A DNA stretch of 64,000 nucleotides, taken from positions 10,017,001 to 10,081,000 of the forward strand of contig NC_092580.1 in the NCBI RefSeq assembly GCF_037975245.1, in the 5' to 3' direction. Positions 1 through 10,697 of the stretch are shown one piece after another. The stretch's first letter is position 1. The number at the start of each line of letters is the position of its first letter. A program made the position numbers and the translations under genes. This DNA comes from Apostichopus japonicus (lineage: Eukaryota > Echinodermata > Holothuroidea > Aspidochirotida > Stichopodidae). The notes under the pieces were generated by a model. It made no database searches, was not told the DNA's origin, and worked only from the letters and a program-made list of their open reading frames with translations.

Positions 1-382
1 ACACATCTTTGGTATACCATATGAAAGACTTGGAACTTCTTATGGGGTTCTTTCCTTGCATTATCTAGAAAATTCTGGAAAAGACAAAAAAATAAGAAAA
101 AATAAGAAAATTAAGAAAAGAGACCATGGAAATTAAAGGAAGTCTCAAGATGGTGCATTTAACATTGTATAATGGTTTGTCATTTATTCCTTTGAGTGTA
201 AATGTTCACAGCACAGGGAAACAGACAGGACAGGGCAAGTTTGATAAGTCAGTGTATTAGCATTTACTATGTCAGTACTTCACAGTGCAGTTGTCACTAT
301 CCAAACAAGGAAGTACATGTACTCTATAGAAATACTACTGTGCTGTATCTATCGGTACTCTCAACATAATACAGGAATCTCA

Positions 383-435
383 GCACAGTACCGTACATAC
401 TCAGTATGTAGTACTGAGTATGTACGGTACTGTGC
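383..435. repeat. Perfect 24-bp inverted repeat (hairpin), 5-nt loop
   Basis: Bases 383-406 and 412-435 are exact reverse complements around the loop tgtag. Complementarity stops abruptly at both ends. There are no mismatches, unlike most microRNA precursors, so a snap-back mutation or a tiny palindromic element is more likely than an RNA gene. Confidence 0.85.
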
Positions 436-2125
436 CCCGAGGTCAAAGAGATCTGAAGAATAGTGGTTTGATACTACCGTCACATGAAGTGCCTTGTGTT
501 ACAAACAGTCTTCAATGTATTCTACCAAGCAGGCCTCTCAACTTTCTCATATCAATTACTGTGTATATATACAGTATATGTATATATATACAGTACATTA
601 ATTATATATACAGTTTACATACATGTACAAAGGAAGAGATGACGATGGTACAGGATATTTATGTTAATTAAAATTAACTCAAAGAATGTGAGGTGGGTGG
701 ATACCAGTGTGTGTAGTATGGGGTAGTTAACTTGGATAAACCTTTGGAAAGAATTCAGATACAGCTTGAAGGGGCGTGAATGGAGGGGGGGGGGGTGGAG
801 GGGAGATCAATGCTGATGACCTTCCAGATTCAAACTACAGTTGCCCATCAACTTCATTGTATAGTAACATACAGCAATAAACAATGGATCAGCACACCTT
901 TTGGTTTAATTCAAAAAATGCTAAATATTTTGACATCACTCTGAATAGTGTACAGTGTACAGTATTAACAAAAGTCTAACTACTCAAACTACACACTCCA
1001 TAAATATATACATACTTGAACGATTTTTTTGTTCAGGTGTGATATAAATAGGACTTACGCAGTATGCACAGCCATCGTCTGATATCATTGTACTGTATAG
1101 TACAAAACTATAGAAGACATATAAAAAGACTGTCAACATATATACGTACAATAGACCTTTGCACTGTGTGCATTATCAGTATATAAACTTTAACAACGCT
1201 TTGTCTGAGTGTGCACACAGACCACCTGCAACACAGTACAGATATGTATCATGTGTCCTCACAATTGAAATCACAAGTCTTGGTTCATACCTAGTAAGTA
1301 AGGGAATAGACCTGTAGTATACAATGTACAATGTAATATATGCTCAAAGTCTGTCGTCTGCCTAATAAACTACAGATCCATGTTATCAGGAAAGCTCGAT
1401 GACTTATAAACCACTGTTTTCACATCCTTTTCCAAAATCTAGAAAACTCTTTCAGAAGTTCTAAGGAAGTGTTTATAAACATAGAAAAATATAAATATAA
1501 ATTGATACAGTTGGGCTTTGTATTAAATTTTAGTATATTACCAGCAACATTGACAGCTTACTAGGAATGTACATAAAGAGACATTAAACTGCATAAACAC
1601 TGCATGTGACTACCAAGTAATCCACTGACAATAGAGAAACCTCCAACCTCTGAAGAGAATCACTGCAGGTTTATGCACTTGTTTGCTATCATTATTTTGA
1701 TCATGTCTCTAATTGTTATTAGCACAGTTGTAACATGCTTGTGAAAGATAGGTTACAAAAGCATTGTCTTGTGCAGTTGCTAAAAAAGGTGCTATTTTTA
1801 GTGATAAATAACGCCTTAACTATTGCTTCAGGAAACTTGATTCTTTCATTTTCAATTTGATGGGATGGAATCTGTGTGCTTTCTATAATAAGAAGGTAGT
1901 AGGATGTTTCATTGCTGAGAAATCAGACCTCAAAATTCAAGAAAATTTCAAAATCCCAGTGGTGACAAATTGTGAAATTTCAGGATATTACTTCATGGTG
2001 TTCCGAGCTTACAATAAATTTAATATTTTTTTAGAATAGGTCGAACTACAACATATTGTACACTTAAATCTGTTGATATATTTTATGGAAAGACCCAGCA
2101 ATAAAGTAAACTTTAACATTGCACA
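436..2125. other. No gene recognised
   Basis: AT-rich sequence with short TA/GTAT simple repeats around 555-620 and a G-run near 785-800. Short open frames here have no recognisable domains and no convincing splice context. Confidence 0.5.
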
Positions 2126-2131
2126 TTTATT
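2126..2131 (-). promoter_or_regulatory. Poly(A) signal AATAAA for the gene at 2335-4022
   Basis: A canonical AATAAA on the minus strand lies about 200 nt downstream of the predicted stop at 2335-2337. It supports the direction and end of that gene model. AATAAA is common by chance in AT-rich DNA. Confidence 0.35.
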
Positions 2132-2334
2132 ATCAAAAATCTTGTCACACTACTCAGTTGTACAATGTACAATTGTCAAGAATATCATACCACAACACAA
2201 AATTGACAAATGTGTCGGAAGTGCGTGACTTTTCAAATCGGATACTAACTTACCTGTCTTTCACACATTTAAAAGCACAGAAGGCTTATCTAAGAACTGT
2301 TGTAGGCTCGGCCAAACTACTTCTTTTATGTTTT

Positions 2335-4022
2335 TCAGTCGTTGAAAATATGCACTTTTCCTCCTGAACTACCTTCAGCTTCACACACAATACAACGTTT
2401 TGCCTCTATGTACCTTAAAGTAATAATAGAGTCACCTTTGCAATTATTTTCCTGTCTGAAATGATAATCTACACTTAAAGACACCGCCCAGCGATATCAA
2501 CAGCTCTGTTAACATGTTGAAACAAGTTTTGATTACCATTGCAGTATGCAATTATGATCTTAAAGACAGTACTACTGACACCTAGCCAATATGCCCAATA
2601 AATCTGGCAAACTCATTAAATATACATGTGCAAACTGTGACATGCAGTGTTGCCCTTAATCAAATTTATTATTTTAGCCCTTAGTTACTGTAGTTAACTC
2701 CTCATGATGAGCCTACTGTACAGATATCATTTGACTAATGTGACGTTCCCATAAGTTTCAAAGAAGGAAATCAAATATTTCAAAATCTCCTTAGGCCACA
2801 AAGCTGAATTTAGTGCCCTTGAAACAAAGGTTGTAAAAACAAAGGAATAGCATCATAGAAAAAAAGGCAGTCACTCCCTGTAAATCATCACTGTGCATAA
2901 TAAGCTTATGTTTTTGCATAAATTAAAATAAAGCAATGTATTATAATCTACAAATATTGGACATTGAGATTATTACCAAATGATAAACTAATGCAAGTAG
3001 TTGACCCAAACTGTCAAAGATATATGCTAAATCATGGCAGCGTTGAATTTTTGAGACTGTGTGTCTATCTTAGCATATAGAATAGGCTAACAATATATGA
3101 TTCACTACCAGAAATCATTAGAGACGCTAACTCCTTAACAAATTTTCGGGGTAGGCCGAAAGTTAAATTGTATATCAGCTGGCCAGCCTGGCCTTTCTTG
3201 TCTGTTTTGTTCAGTAACTTGTTCTCATTGCTAAGTGCTTTAGAGTACATCTTTACTGATTAGAGCACTAGGCCTAAGCCTATATAAGTTTTGTGTTATG
3301 ATTGTTGTAGGCTGGACCCTATACCATATATAGTGACATAAGAATAGATAACATTAACAGCTTAGGCCTAGGCTGGCTTACCAATCTGGTTAAATTTTCC
3401 ATGACTTAGCCTAACACAAAATGAACTCAAATACTGAGTCACTTCGGCCTTGCCTCCGTATCAATGATTGATTTAGATTTAGTGTTAATTTACGTATTGA
3501 TACAACTTAACTTACAGTAAGAGCAGTAAAGGACGTACCAGCTGGGTTGGTTTGATGTAACGAGACAATCCTCTTGATAATACGACTGTTAAGTTGAAAG
3601 TTTGAATGAGGTGCGTACTCTTACAATCAGCAATCTTGCATATGAATAATATAATCAGACAATACGAGTATGGGTATGACTATGCTAGAAGTAGAACTAA
3701 CTAGGCCTAGCTTAGTTAGTCATAATGTAACTGAGTAATACTGGCCTTTCAATGTACACAAAGCATGCGTAGGCCTAACCAAATAAGTTACAATAAATGA
3801 TTCACCATCAGCTGTGTGATACTGCCGAGAATGTGTACGTTATTCTAGGATTAATGACTCATGTATTTTGATTGCAATCCAGTCGCTTCGAGGGCCAATA
3901 TCATAATCCATCGATAAGAAATTTCACAATTTTGACTATCCAGGAGTCGGAGGGGAGTGAATGGCTCCTTTCGACTGAGCAAGTGTTGATAATTTACATG
4001 ATCTGAGTGCGTCATCTGCCAT
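2335..4022 (-). CDS. Three-exon small gene, 71 aa, function unknown
   Basis: Predicted exons are 3998-4022 (ATG, MADDALRS), 3516-3585 and 2335-2455 (TGA stop). Phases agree at both joins (1 nt + 2 nt, then 2 nt + 1 nt). Splice sites are T|GTAAAT, ttaacag|T, CT|GTAAGT and atttcag|A. The product has a leucine-rich middle (about residues 18-32) and a Cys-x-x-Cys near residue 53 (RCIVCEAE). I do not recognise it. Exon 2 is also open in another frame (RIIKRIVSLHQTNPAGTSF), which reads well but does not join to exon 3, so the frame is not certain. Past the stop the same frame stays mostly open, interrupted by two TGAs that could be former CGA codons, so the last exon may belong to a longer decayed gene. 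A LINE fragment lies in intron 2 and a decayed LINE lies directly upstream. Confidence 0.4.
2985..3260 (+). mobile_element. LINE fragment, C-terminal end of RT ORF
   Basis: On the plus strand, 3090-3180 encodes YDSLPEIIRDANSLTNF followed by a basic stretch. This resembles the WNSLP..IR.A.S...F signature at the C-terminus of jockey/CR1-type reverse transcriptase ORFs. An in-frame stop lies just upstream and the Trp is replaced. It is too short to place in a clade and sits in intron 2 of the opposite-strand gene model. Confidence 0.4.
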
Positions 4023-4060
4023 AGTGCGCCTCAAATATTCAGTAAGAAGTATACGTACTA

Positions 4061-4069
4061 TATTATATA
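4061..4069 (-). promoter_or_regulatory. TATA-like box upstream of the 4022 start
   Basis: The minus strand reads TATATAATA about 40 bp upstream of the predicted ATG. The spacing would leave a very short 5' leader. The site lies at the 3' edge of the adjacent LINE, so it may be coincidental. Confidence 0.2.
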
Positions 4070-4085
4070 TAACGCTAGTGAAGAA

Positions 4086-6360
4086 TAGTATGGAACGCCA
4101 TTTAAAAAAATATTAATGCTTGTTCCAAGCAACCAATTAGTATAGTAGAAAAAAGGACCAGGAGGGTTCCCATCAAGGACCCTATAGAGAGAGAAAAAAA
4201 AAATGAAGACACAAACACTCCGACCCGATTACTATGCTTAAAGTGCTTGTCCAAAGCATTCTTAAACCCATTGACACTACTTGCAAGTACAACTATCTCA
4301 GGCAAACCATTCCACTCATTCACAACCCTATTAGAAAAAAAAAAGTTATGCCGAATATTGATCCTACTATGTGACTTTTGGAGTTTAAGAAAATGACCTC
4401 TGGTACAACTACTGTTAGCAAACATGAAGAAGTCGGTAAATGATAAATTGTCGAAACCATACACAATCTTGAAAACCTGGATCAAGTCCCCACGTAACTT
4501 CCTAAGCTCCAGTGTGGTGAGATTCAACAGTTGTAACCGCCTATAATAAGGAAGACCCTTTAAGGAACTAATCATCCTAGTAGCCCTCTTCTGGACCTTT
4601 TCAAGTACTTCCTTATCCTTAGCAAAATATGGGTTCCAAGCCTGCACAGCATACTCCAGATGAGGCCTAACCAACTGCTTATCAAGCCTAACTACGATGT
4701 CCAAGTTCAGAAAACTGAAGTTCCTCTTGATCATACCTAAAACCCTATTACCTCTTTTAGCAGCTTCAAGACTATGTTTAGAAGGTTGCAGAGATGAGTC
4801 AATGTAGATACCTAAGTCTCTTTCAACAGAGACCTCCTGTAACTCCACACCATTAAGATTTTATGTAAACTTTTGGTTACTACTACCAATGTGCATTACC
4901 TTGCATTTATCAATATTAAAAAGCATTTGCCACCCCTGAGACCAGGAAAAAAATTCTTCCAAATCCGTTTGAAACTTCTCAGAATCGCTTTTGGAAGAGA
5001 CCTCAGAATACAACTTGGTGTCATCAGCAAACTTCTTAGCTGTACACAAAATATTTCCGTCGATGTCATTTATCGGCAACAAACAACAAGGGACCCAATA
5101 CAGACCCTTGTGGAACCCCACTAGTAACGTACCCCTGCCAAGAAGAAGCACAGCCTTTAATTATCACCCTCTGTTTCCTATTACCAAGCCAATTCCCGAT
5201 CCAAGACAGTAAATTCCCATTGACACCCATACTCTTCAGCCTAAGTAAAAGACGCTGGTGGAGAACTTTATCAAAGGCCTTCTGGAAATCCAGGAACACA
5301 ACATTCACAGACTTCTGCCTATTTAGTGAGCTTGTTACATCTTCCATAAACTCAAGGATATTAGTGAGACAAGACCTTTTTTGACAAAAGCCATGTTGAG
5401 ACTCTCTGATCAAAGACTGACTGCTGAAGTGACAGACCATAGACTTTTTAACTATAGACTCCATGACCTTACAAACAACACTAGTGAGACCAACGGGCCT
5501 ATAATTACAGGGTGTATCACCCTTCTTGAAAATTGGGGTAATATTAGCACATCTCTAATCCTTAGGAACGTAACCTTCATTCATGAATTTACTGAAAACC
5601 AATGAGAGTGGAACGCAGAAATGGTGTGCAAAAGTCTTCAACAAATACGGATGGATTGCATCCGGTCCAGAAGCTTTAGAAACATTTAGACGAAGCAGCT
5701 CCTTTAAGACAACCTCATCCGAAAATAAGACCGTATCCAGTTTAGGCCTATCACTGCCTCCCTGAAAATCTGGAATACTACTCATATCTTCCCTTGTAAA
5801 AGCCGACACAAAATAGTTGTTCAAAAGATCTGCAAGATCCTGACTATCAGTATCTATATTATCAGCCTGCGGTGCCCTAAGAGAGACAATTGCATCTTTA
5901 ACTTTCTGCTTTAACCTGACATAAGAAAAGAAGGCATTTGGGTTACCCTTAATTTTTAGGGCAATGCTATTTTCGAAATTCAATTTTGCATCAGAGACTA
6001 AGCATTCTACCTTCAGCTGATGAATTTTAAAGTTGGCCAAAAGAGATTCAGATTTAGTCCTCCTAAACAACTTCCACATTCTACGTTTTTGCCTAATTGC
6101 ACATCTAACTTTCTTATTCATCCAGTGAGGCATACTGCTTTTACGACGACGATTCTTCCACGGAACATGATTTTCCATAATCATTTATCAGCTAAACAAA
6201 TCCAAGACTGAGAAGCACTCATATCTCTAAACAAATTAATCCAATCTGTACCCTTCAGTAAAGTTTCAATTGCCTCTGTATCTGATCTCGAAAAATCAGG
6301 GACTTTTTCCTTGCTAACAGAATTTACGACTTTGCAAACAACATCAAAAGCTAGTATAAA
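4086..6360 (-). mobile_element. 5'-truncated CR1/Jockey-type LINE retrotransposon
   Basis: Reverse-transcriptase coding sequence runs on the minus strand from about 6355 to 4102. The 5' end lacks the endonuclease domain and begins within the linker, as expected from incomplete target-primed reverse transcription. The 5' limit is about 6360, where coding homology stops just before the MITE stack. The 3' limit is uncertain because I see no clear tail repeat. Confidence 0.8.
4102..6355 (-). pseudogene. LINE reverse transcriptase ORF, broken
   Basis: In a live element this ORF would be an RNA-directed DNA polymerase. Visible RT features in order are a pre-RT linker (about 6184-5650), QHGFCQKRSCLTNI (near 5400), VVFLDFQKAFDKVLH, SGVPQGSVLGPLLF (near 5090), KFADDTKLYSEV with the catalytic FADD box intact (near 5030), and the C-terminal HLEYAVQAWNP and VNEWNGLPE motifs (to about 4240). 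There are four lesions: a frameshift near 6183; a TAG at 5555-5557 where relatives have Trp; a frameshift near 5070 between PQGS and FADD; and a TAA near 4858-4860 that probably replaced Tyr. Frames either side of both stops agree, so these are point mutations. The catalytic residues survive but the copy cannot make a full enzyme. Confidence 0.85.
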
Positions 6361-6500
6361 ATTATGGCAGCGTTTTCACTTATTTGTGTCACAGTGGCGG
6401 GCACAGGATTTGAAAGGTGGAGCGTGGACGGGTAAACCTCTGAACTTCCTCTGACTAATTTAGGTAGTGTGGCGTGGAGTCCCATGATTGTGACTCCCAT

Positions 6501-7598
6501 CAGGCGCGGCGGAACGGAAAAATTATTGGGGGGCTAATGTGTGGAGACTATCTAAGCGGAGCACCACCATCGGTTGGCGCGGAGCGTACATGAAAATTTT
6601 GGGTTTTTTCAAACCCCCAGATGGCCGGAAACGGCACTTTCCGAGTGTTTTATGCTGCGAATACCCAGCCCTAAAATATGGGTCTCAAGCCTGCAATTTC
6701 TCAGATTGCACGTAAAAGTCTGTAAAAACATTGTAATTTGTATATTCGATAGTTTTTTAAGAGAGTAGCTATTACTCGTAGTGTACTCGCAAAGATGTTT
6801 TTGAGTGTAGTAAGGGCAGTGGCGGAGCTAGAGTATTGGTCAGGGAGGGCAAGAATGGTCTGTAGGGGCGCTTTCGACACTATCTAAGCGGAGCGCCACC
6901 ACAGGTTGGCGCGGAGCGTACAGAAAATTTTTGAGTAAAGATACTCCCTAGATTGCAGGAAATGACCCTTTCCGGGGCCTTGCTAATTTGCAGATAAACG
7001 GAGAATAAATAGGTGTCGTCGCCATTTTGTCGGAAAGTTAAACCAACAGAATATGACAAATGTCAATAGGTATATGAGAGCGCAATAAAATAGTCAAAAA
7101 TCGCGAATAAGTAAAAAGTAGTGAAAAGCTGAAAAGGGCGCCAGCAGTCCATTTGAGTCCGTCAGGGGGGGGGGGGGCATCCGCCCCCTGACTGTATATA
7201 TGGACGCTCCGCAACTAAGTAAGGGGATGTTGGAGAACTGGCTGAAATGAGGCAAGTCATTGGCCTAAGACGAAGTTGTGTTACGCTTACCGGTACTCAC
7301 ACTCACTGCTTCCACTTTTCACTGCTTCCCAACCGCGTGAAGACTCGGTTGGGGTGACAATGTGGTCTATAGCCAGGGGACGGGCCGAGGGTCCCCCAGC
7401 AATTACTAAAATTATTACACCTATAGAGTATACGTGTGCATCGGACAGATCGACAAGTATGCATTGAAAAATGGGCAGATGCACGTTTCGGAGCCTTGGT
7501 AAATATTGTGGGGGGGGGGGCTTATCATGCATTTGCCCCCTCAACTTTTTTATTGGGGGGCTGAGCCCCCCCCAAGCCCCCCGGTTCCGCCGCCACTG
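6501..7598. mobile_element. hAT-like MITE (family B) with exact 8-bp target duplication
   Basis: Starts CAGGCGCGGCGGAAC and ends GGTTCCGCCGCCACTG. The octamer actcccat occurs immediately outside both ends (6493-6500 and 7599-7606). It is 1,098 bp including a nested 401-bp element, about 690 bp without it. The right half (7421-7598) recurs at 8641-8804. There is no transposase, so it is non-autonomous. Family assignment rests on TIR style and 8-bp duplication. Confidence 0.75.
6817..7217 (-). mobile_element. hAT-like MITE (family A), copy 1, nested in family B
   Basis: 401 bp with ends CAGTGGCGGAGC and GCTCCGCAACTA, flanked by the perfect duplication agtaaggg (6809-6816, 7218-7225). It is inverted relative to copies at 9786 and 11682. 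A C/G-run hairpin lies about 30 bp inside one end. No coding capacity. Confidence 0.85.
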
Positions 7599-7732
7599 AC
7601 TCCCATGTAGGGGATCTGGATTCAACCTGTACAAAACCAAAGTTGCAAAATTAAATGGGGGTTTAATGAACGCCCCCCCCCTCAAACCCCTTGACCCCAT
7701 GACATTAGAGGTGGGTTGCCTTCTAAGCACGC

Positions 7733-8097
7733 CAGTGGCGTAGGAAGGTACTTATGAGTGGGGGGGGGCTGAAGACTGATGGCCGACCTGGGGGAGGGGT
7801 CTAAGGGGAGGGGGTGTCCCCCTCCCTTTGGATTTTTTTGGCATTTCCAGGTGACCTCAGATGCAATTTGGTGCAATATAGCACACTTCAACCCACCCAC
7901 TCCATTTTGTATATAATTTTGCATTTTCACCTGGCCTTAAGATGCAATTTGGTGCTCCAAATGAGATTTTTTTCTCATTTGGAAATGAAAAAGGGGTTTT
8001 CTGACTTGCAAAGCGGGGGGGGATGATACTTCCGCCCCTCCATATTTTTCACTGGGGGGGGGCTGGCGCCCCCAGCCCCCCGGTTCCTACGCCCTTG
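7733..8097 (+). mobile_element. hAT-like MITE (family D), copy 1
   Basis: 365 bp, ends CAGTGGCGTAGGAAGG and GGTTCCTACGCCCTTG, flanked by perfect duplications aagcacgc (7725-7732, 8098-8105). A near-identical copy lies at 26048-26415. It inserted into the right part of the outer MITE. Confidence 0.87.
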
Positions 8098-8551
8098 AAG
8101 CACGCCACTGTAAAGTCGACAACGCGTCGTCGAAATTCAACAACGTAAAGCAATAATATTCCCAAGTAAGAAAAAACGAGAACGCTGCCGCATGGTTTTG
8201 GTTACAACCTTTTTTACAGGTGGACACGATACACGCCAAAACTACACTTTTCTGATCAAGGGCGGCGGAACCGGGGGGGGGGGCACGGGCCCCCCACTTT
8301 TCCTCAGGTTAAAATTGTGCCCTTTTTCTACATAAAAATTGTACCCTTGATCACCTTATTAGGTCAGCGATATTTCAGTAAGAGCTCTAATCCTAATTTA
8401 GAAATATCAGGGGCGAAGCCAGTATGTAGGCCCGGGCCTATAGTTGATTAACAGACTTTATATGTATAGAGCTGCAGCACTTTGTTGCCTGTTGTTGTCA
8501 CGATCGGCGTTCCAAGATCCAAAACAGCCTTTTCGATAAACATAAACTAGC

Positions 8552-9219
8552 CACTGGCAGATCCAGGGCCTTTGTTTGGAAGGGGCCAAAGTGGCATTAG
8601 AGTTATATGGGTGAGGGGTCTAAGGGGAGGGGGTGCCCCTCCTGCATCGGACAGATCGACAAGTATGCATTGAAAAATGGGCAGATGCACGTTTCGGAGC
8701 CTTGGTAAATATTGGGGGGGGGGGCTTATCATGCATTTGCCCCCTCAACTTTTTCATTGGGGGGCTGAGCCCCTCCAAGCCCCCCCCCGGTTCCGCCGCC
8801 ACTGTTCGCTGCTCGCCCCAATGAAAAGAAATATAGGCTAATTTGAGGTTCAAATGATGCTGTAAAGGAAGTTTTATACTCTATTATGCTAAATGCTAAA
8901 GAAATGATGGTTGCTAAGTCAAAATTTGATGCAATTTTTGTTATGTACACTTGACAATTACAATGCGGTTTTTTCGGACGCTTGTGCGGGTCAGCGGGTT
9001 TGGGTGTTAGAATGCGGGTCTAATTCCCGCGAATTGCGGGTCAGTTGGGAGCTCTGCATTTAATTTTAAACCAGAAAACGAAAAGGTTTAGACTAGTCTT
9101 CCACTGCTATTCCTCTCGATTTTTTGAATTTCCAATCATATGATTTAGCGGATGTTCGGAAACACTTTTTGGCTCACCTTTGGGGGCGGGGGCCATGGCC
9201 CCCCTTGGATCCGCCAGTG
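8552..9219. mobile_element. hAT-like element (family E) nested in family C
   Basis: Ends CACTGGCAGATCCA and TGGATCCGCCAGTG, flanked by aaactagc (8544-8551) and atactagc (9220-9227), 7 of 8 matching. It is 668 bp and carries a truncated family B piece at 8641-8804. Confidence 0.65.
8641..8804. mobile_element. Truncated family B MITE fragment
   Basis: This matches 7421-7598 almost base for base and ends in the same GGTTCCGCCGCCACTG, but the other end is missing. It lies inside element E, between gcccctcc and ttcgctgc. No matching upstream octamer was found, so it arrived truncated or was rearranged. Confidence 0.7.
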
Positions 9220-9267
9220 ATACTAGCTACAGTTGTATCAAAGACAATTACTGGCTATAGTTGCAAC

Positions 9268-9425
9268 CAAGGGCGGCGAAATCGGGGGGGGGGGGCACAG
9301 GGGCACGTGCCCCCACTTTTCCTCAGGTTAAAAATGTGCCCTTTTTGTACATAAAAGTTGTGACTTGATCACCTTATTAGGTCAGTGATATTTCAGTAAG
9401 AGATCTAATCCTAATTTAGAACTAT
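9268..9425. mobile_element. Second copy of the family C left end
   Basis: About 150 bp repeats 8257-8402 (both run from CAAGGGCGGCG to taatcctaatttagaa). No matching right end with its octamer gttgcaac is visible. It is either a nested truncated relative or an internal duplication. Confidence 0.6.
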
Positions 9426-9785
9426 TAATGAATTTCTGTGGGTCAAACTCAAAGCTATATCGAATGGAAAAAAATTGTTAGTATCTCTCCTGTCTGACCA
9501 CAATGACATTCGCCTGGCTATTCCGAATGTTCTCTGCCTAATACACATATACCTACTGGCACCAATGCCAGCCTCCGGAGAGAAATCCTCCGTACAACGC
9601 CGGATAAAGACATACTTGCGGAGCACAATTGGTGAAAAACGGTAAAATAATATGCTTCATATCCATAAAGCAAGAACGGACGGATTAGTTATACGGGACA
9701 TCGCTAAAGAGTTTACAAAGCGAAACCCACGTCGAATGAAATATTTCGGGAAGTTTTAAATGTTTACTACCACAAGGTTTGTAAC

Positions 9786-10178
9786 CAGTGGCGGAGCGTT
9801 CATACAGTCAGGGGGCGGATAACCCCCCTGACGGACTCAAATGGACTGCTTGTGCCCTTTTCAGCTTTTTACCACTTTTCACTTATTCGCGATTATTGAA
9901 TTTTAATTGCGCTCTCATCTACCTATTGACATTTTTCACGTTTTGTTGGTGTAATTTTCTGACAAAATGGCGATGACACCCATTTATTCTTCATTTATCT
10001 GCAAATTAGCAAGGTCATTTCCGAAAGGGTCATTTCCGACGATCTAGGGAGTATCTTGACTCATAAAATGTCTGTACGCTTCGCGCCAACCTGTGGTGGC
10101 GCTCCGCTTAGATAGTGTCGAAAGGGCCCCTACAGACCCTTCTCGACCCCCTGATCAATACCCCTAGCTCCGCAACTG
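9786..10178 (+). mobile_element. hAT-like MITE (family A), copy 2, nested in family C
   Basis: 393 bp, ends CAGTGGCGGAGC and GCTCCGCAACTG. Flanks tttgtaac and cttctaac agree at 6 of 8 positions, consistent with an aged duplication. Interior is collinear with the 11682 copy. Confidence 0.8.
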
Positions 10179-10697
10179 CTTCTAACATTCTGGTGAGTGC
10201 CATTATGCATATTCAATTAAAAAAAAAATTCTAATGCATTTCCAAAATGCATTGCTATATTATATTGTAACTTTTTAATAAGCAGAAGCCATTTATAGCC
10301 TACTATGAATAATGAGTATAGTTTTAATATCCCATTACCTACCCCATCCTTTCGTATTTTGACATATTTAATTTGCTTTCATGATCATATCGATCGCGTG
10401 TGCATGGGCTTTATAATGATTTCACCTCATTTTGTCTCGAAAGAAAACTTGTTCCTTGTTTCCCAATTTGCACATTGGATATTGCAGTGCTAGTATGCAT
10501 TTTTTCCTTGAGGGTGGGGGGGGGGGGCGTTGATGGAGTGATGTGTATACGCAAATAAGATAATACAATAAGAGTTATAAAGGGTACTAAATATCAGGCT
10601 GCATCAGTCCAATCAAATTTCTGCAAAGAGCCCTTCGACGTCGGTGCCCCCCCCCCCCCCCCAGATTAAAAATGCTTCCGCCGCCCTTGTTTCTGAT

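Larger units (their letters stand above)
6392..8110. mobile_element. Outer ~240-bp hAT-like MITE, split by nested insertions
   Basis: Ends read CAGTGGCGGGC (6392) and its complement GCACGCCACTG (to 8110), 10 of 11 matching. Removing the two nested elements and their duplicated targets leaves about 240 bp. Flanking octamers (ttgtgtca and taaagtcg) match at only four positions, so the target duplication is not clear and this level of the nest is the least certain. Confidence 0.4.
8257..10689. mobile_element. Large hAT-like element (family C) with exact 8-bp target duplication
   Basis: Starts CAAGGGCGGCGGAA and ends TTCCGCCGCCCTTG, a perfect 14-bp inverted repeat. The octamer tttctgat flanks both ends (8249-8256, 10690-10697). 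The 2,433 bp contain a family E element, an internal copy of the left end (9268) and a family A MITE. No transposase motif was seen in the remaining sequence; small open frames at 9411-9626 and 10305-10493 have no recognised domain. Confidence 0.75.

Noticed and set aside
7287-7730. 147-codon minus-strand frame rich in Pro and Gly
   Set aside because: It crosses the junction of two MITEs and the G/C-run hairpin; it is a translation of transposon termini.
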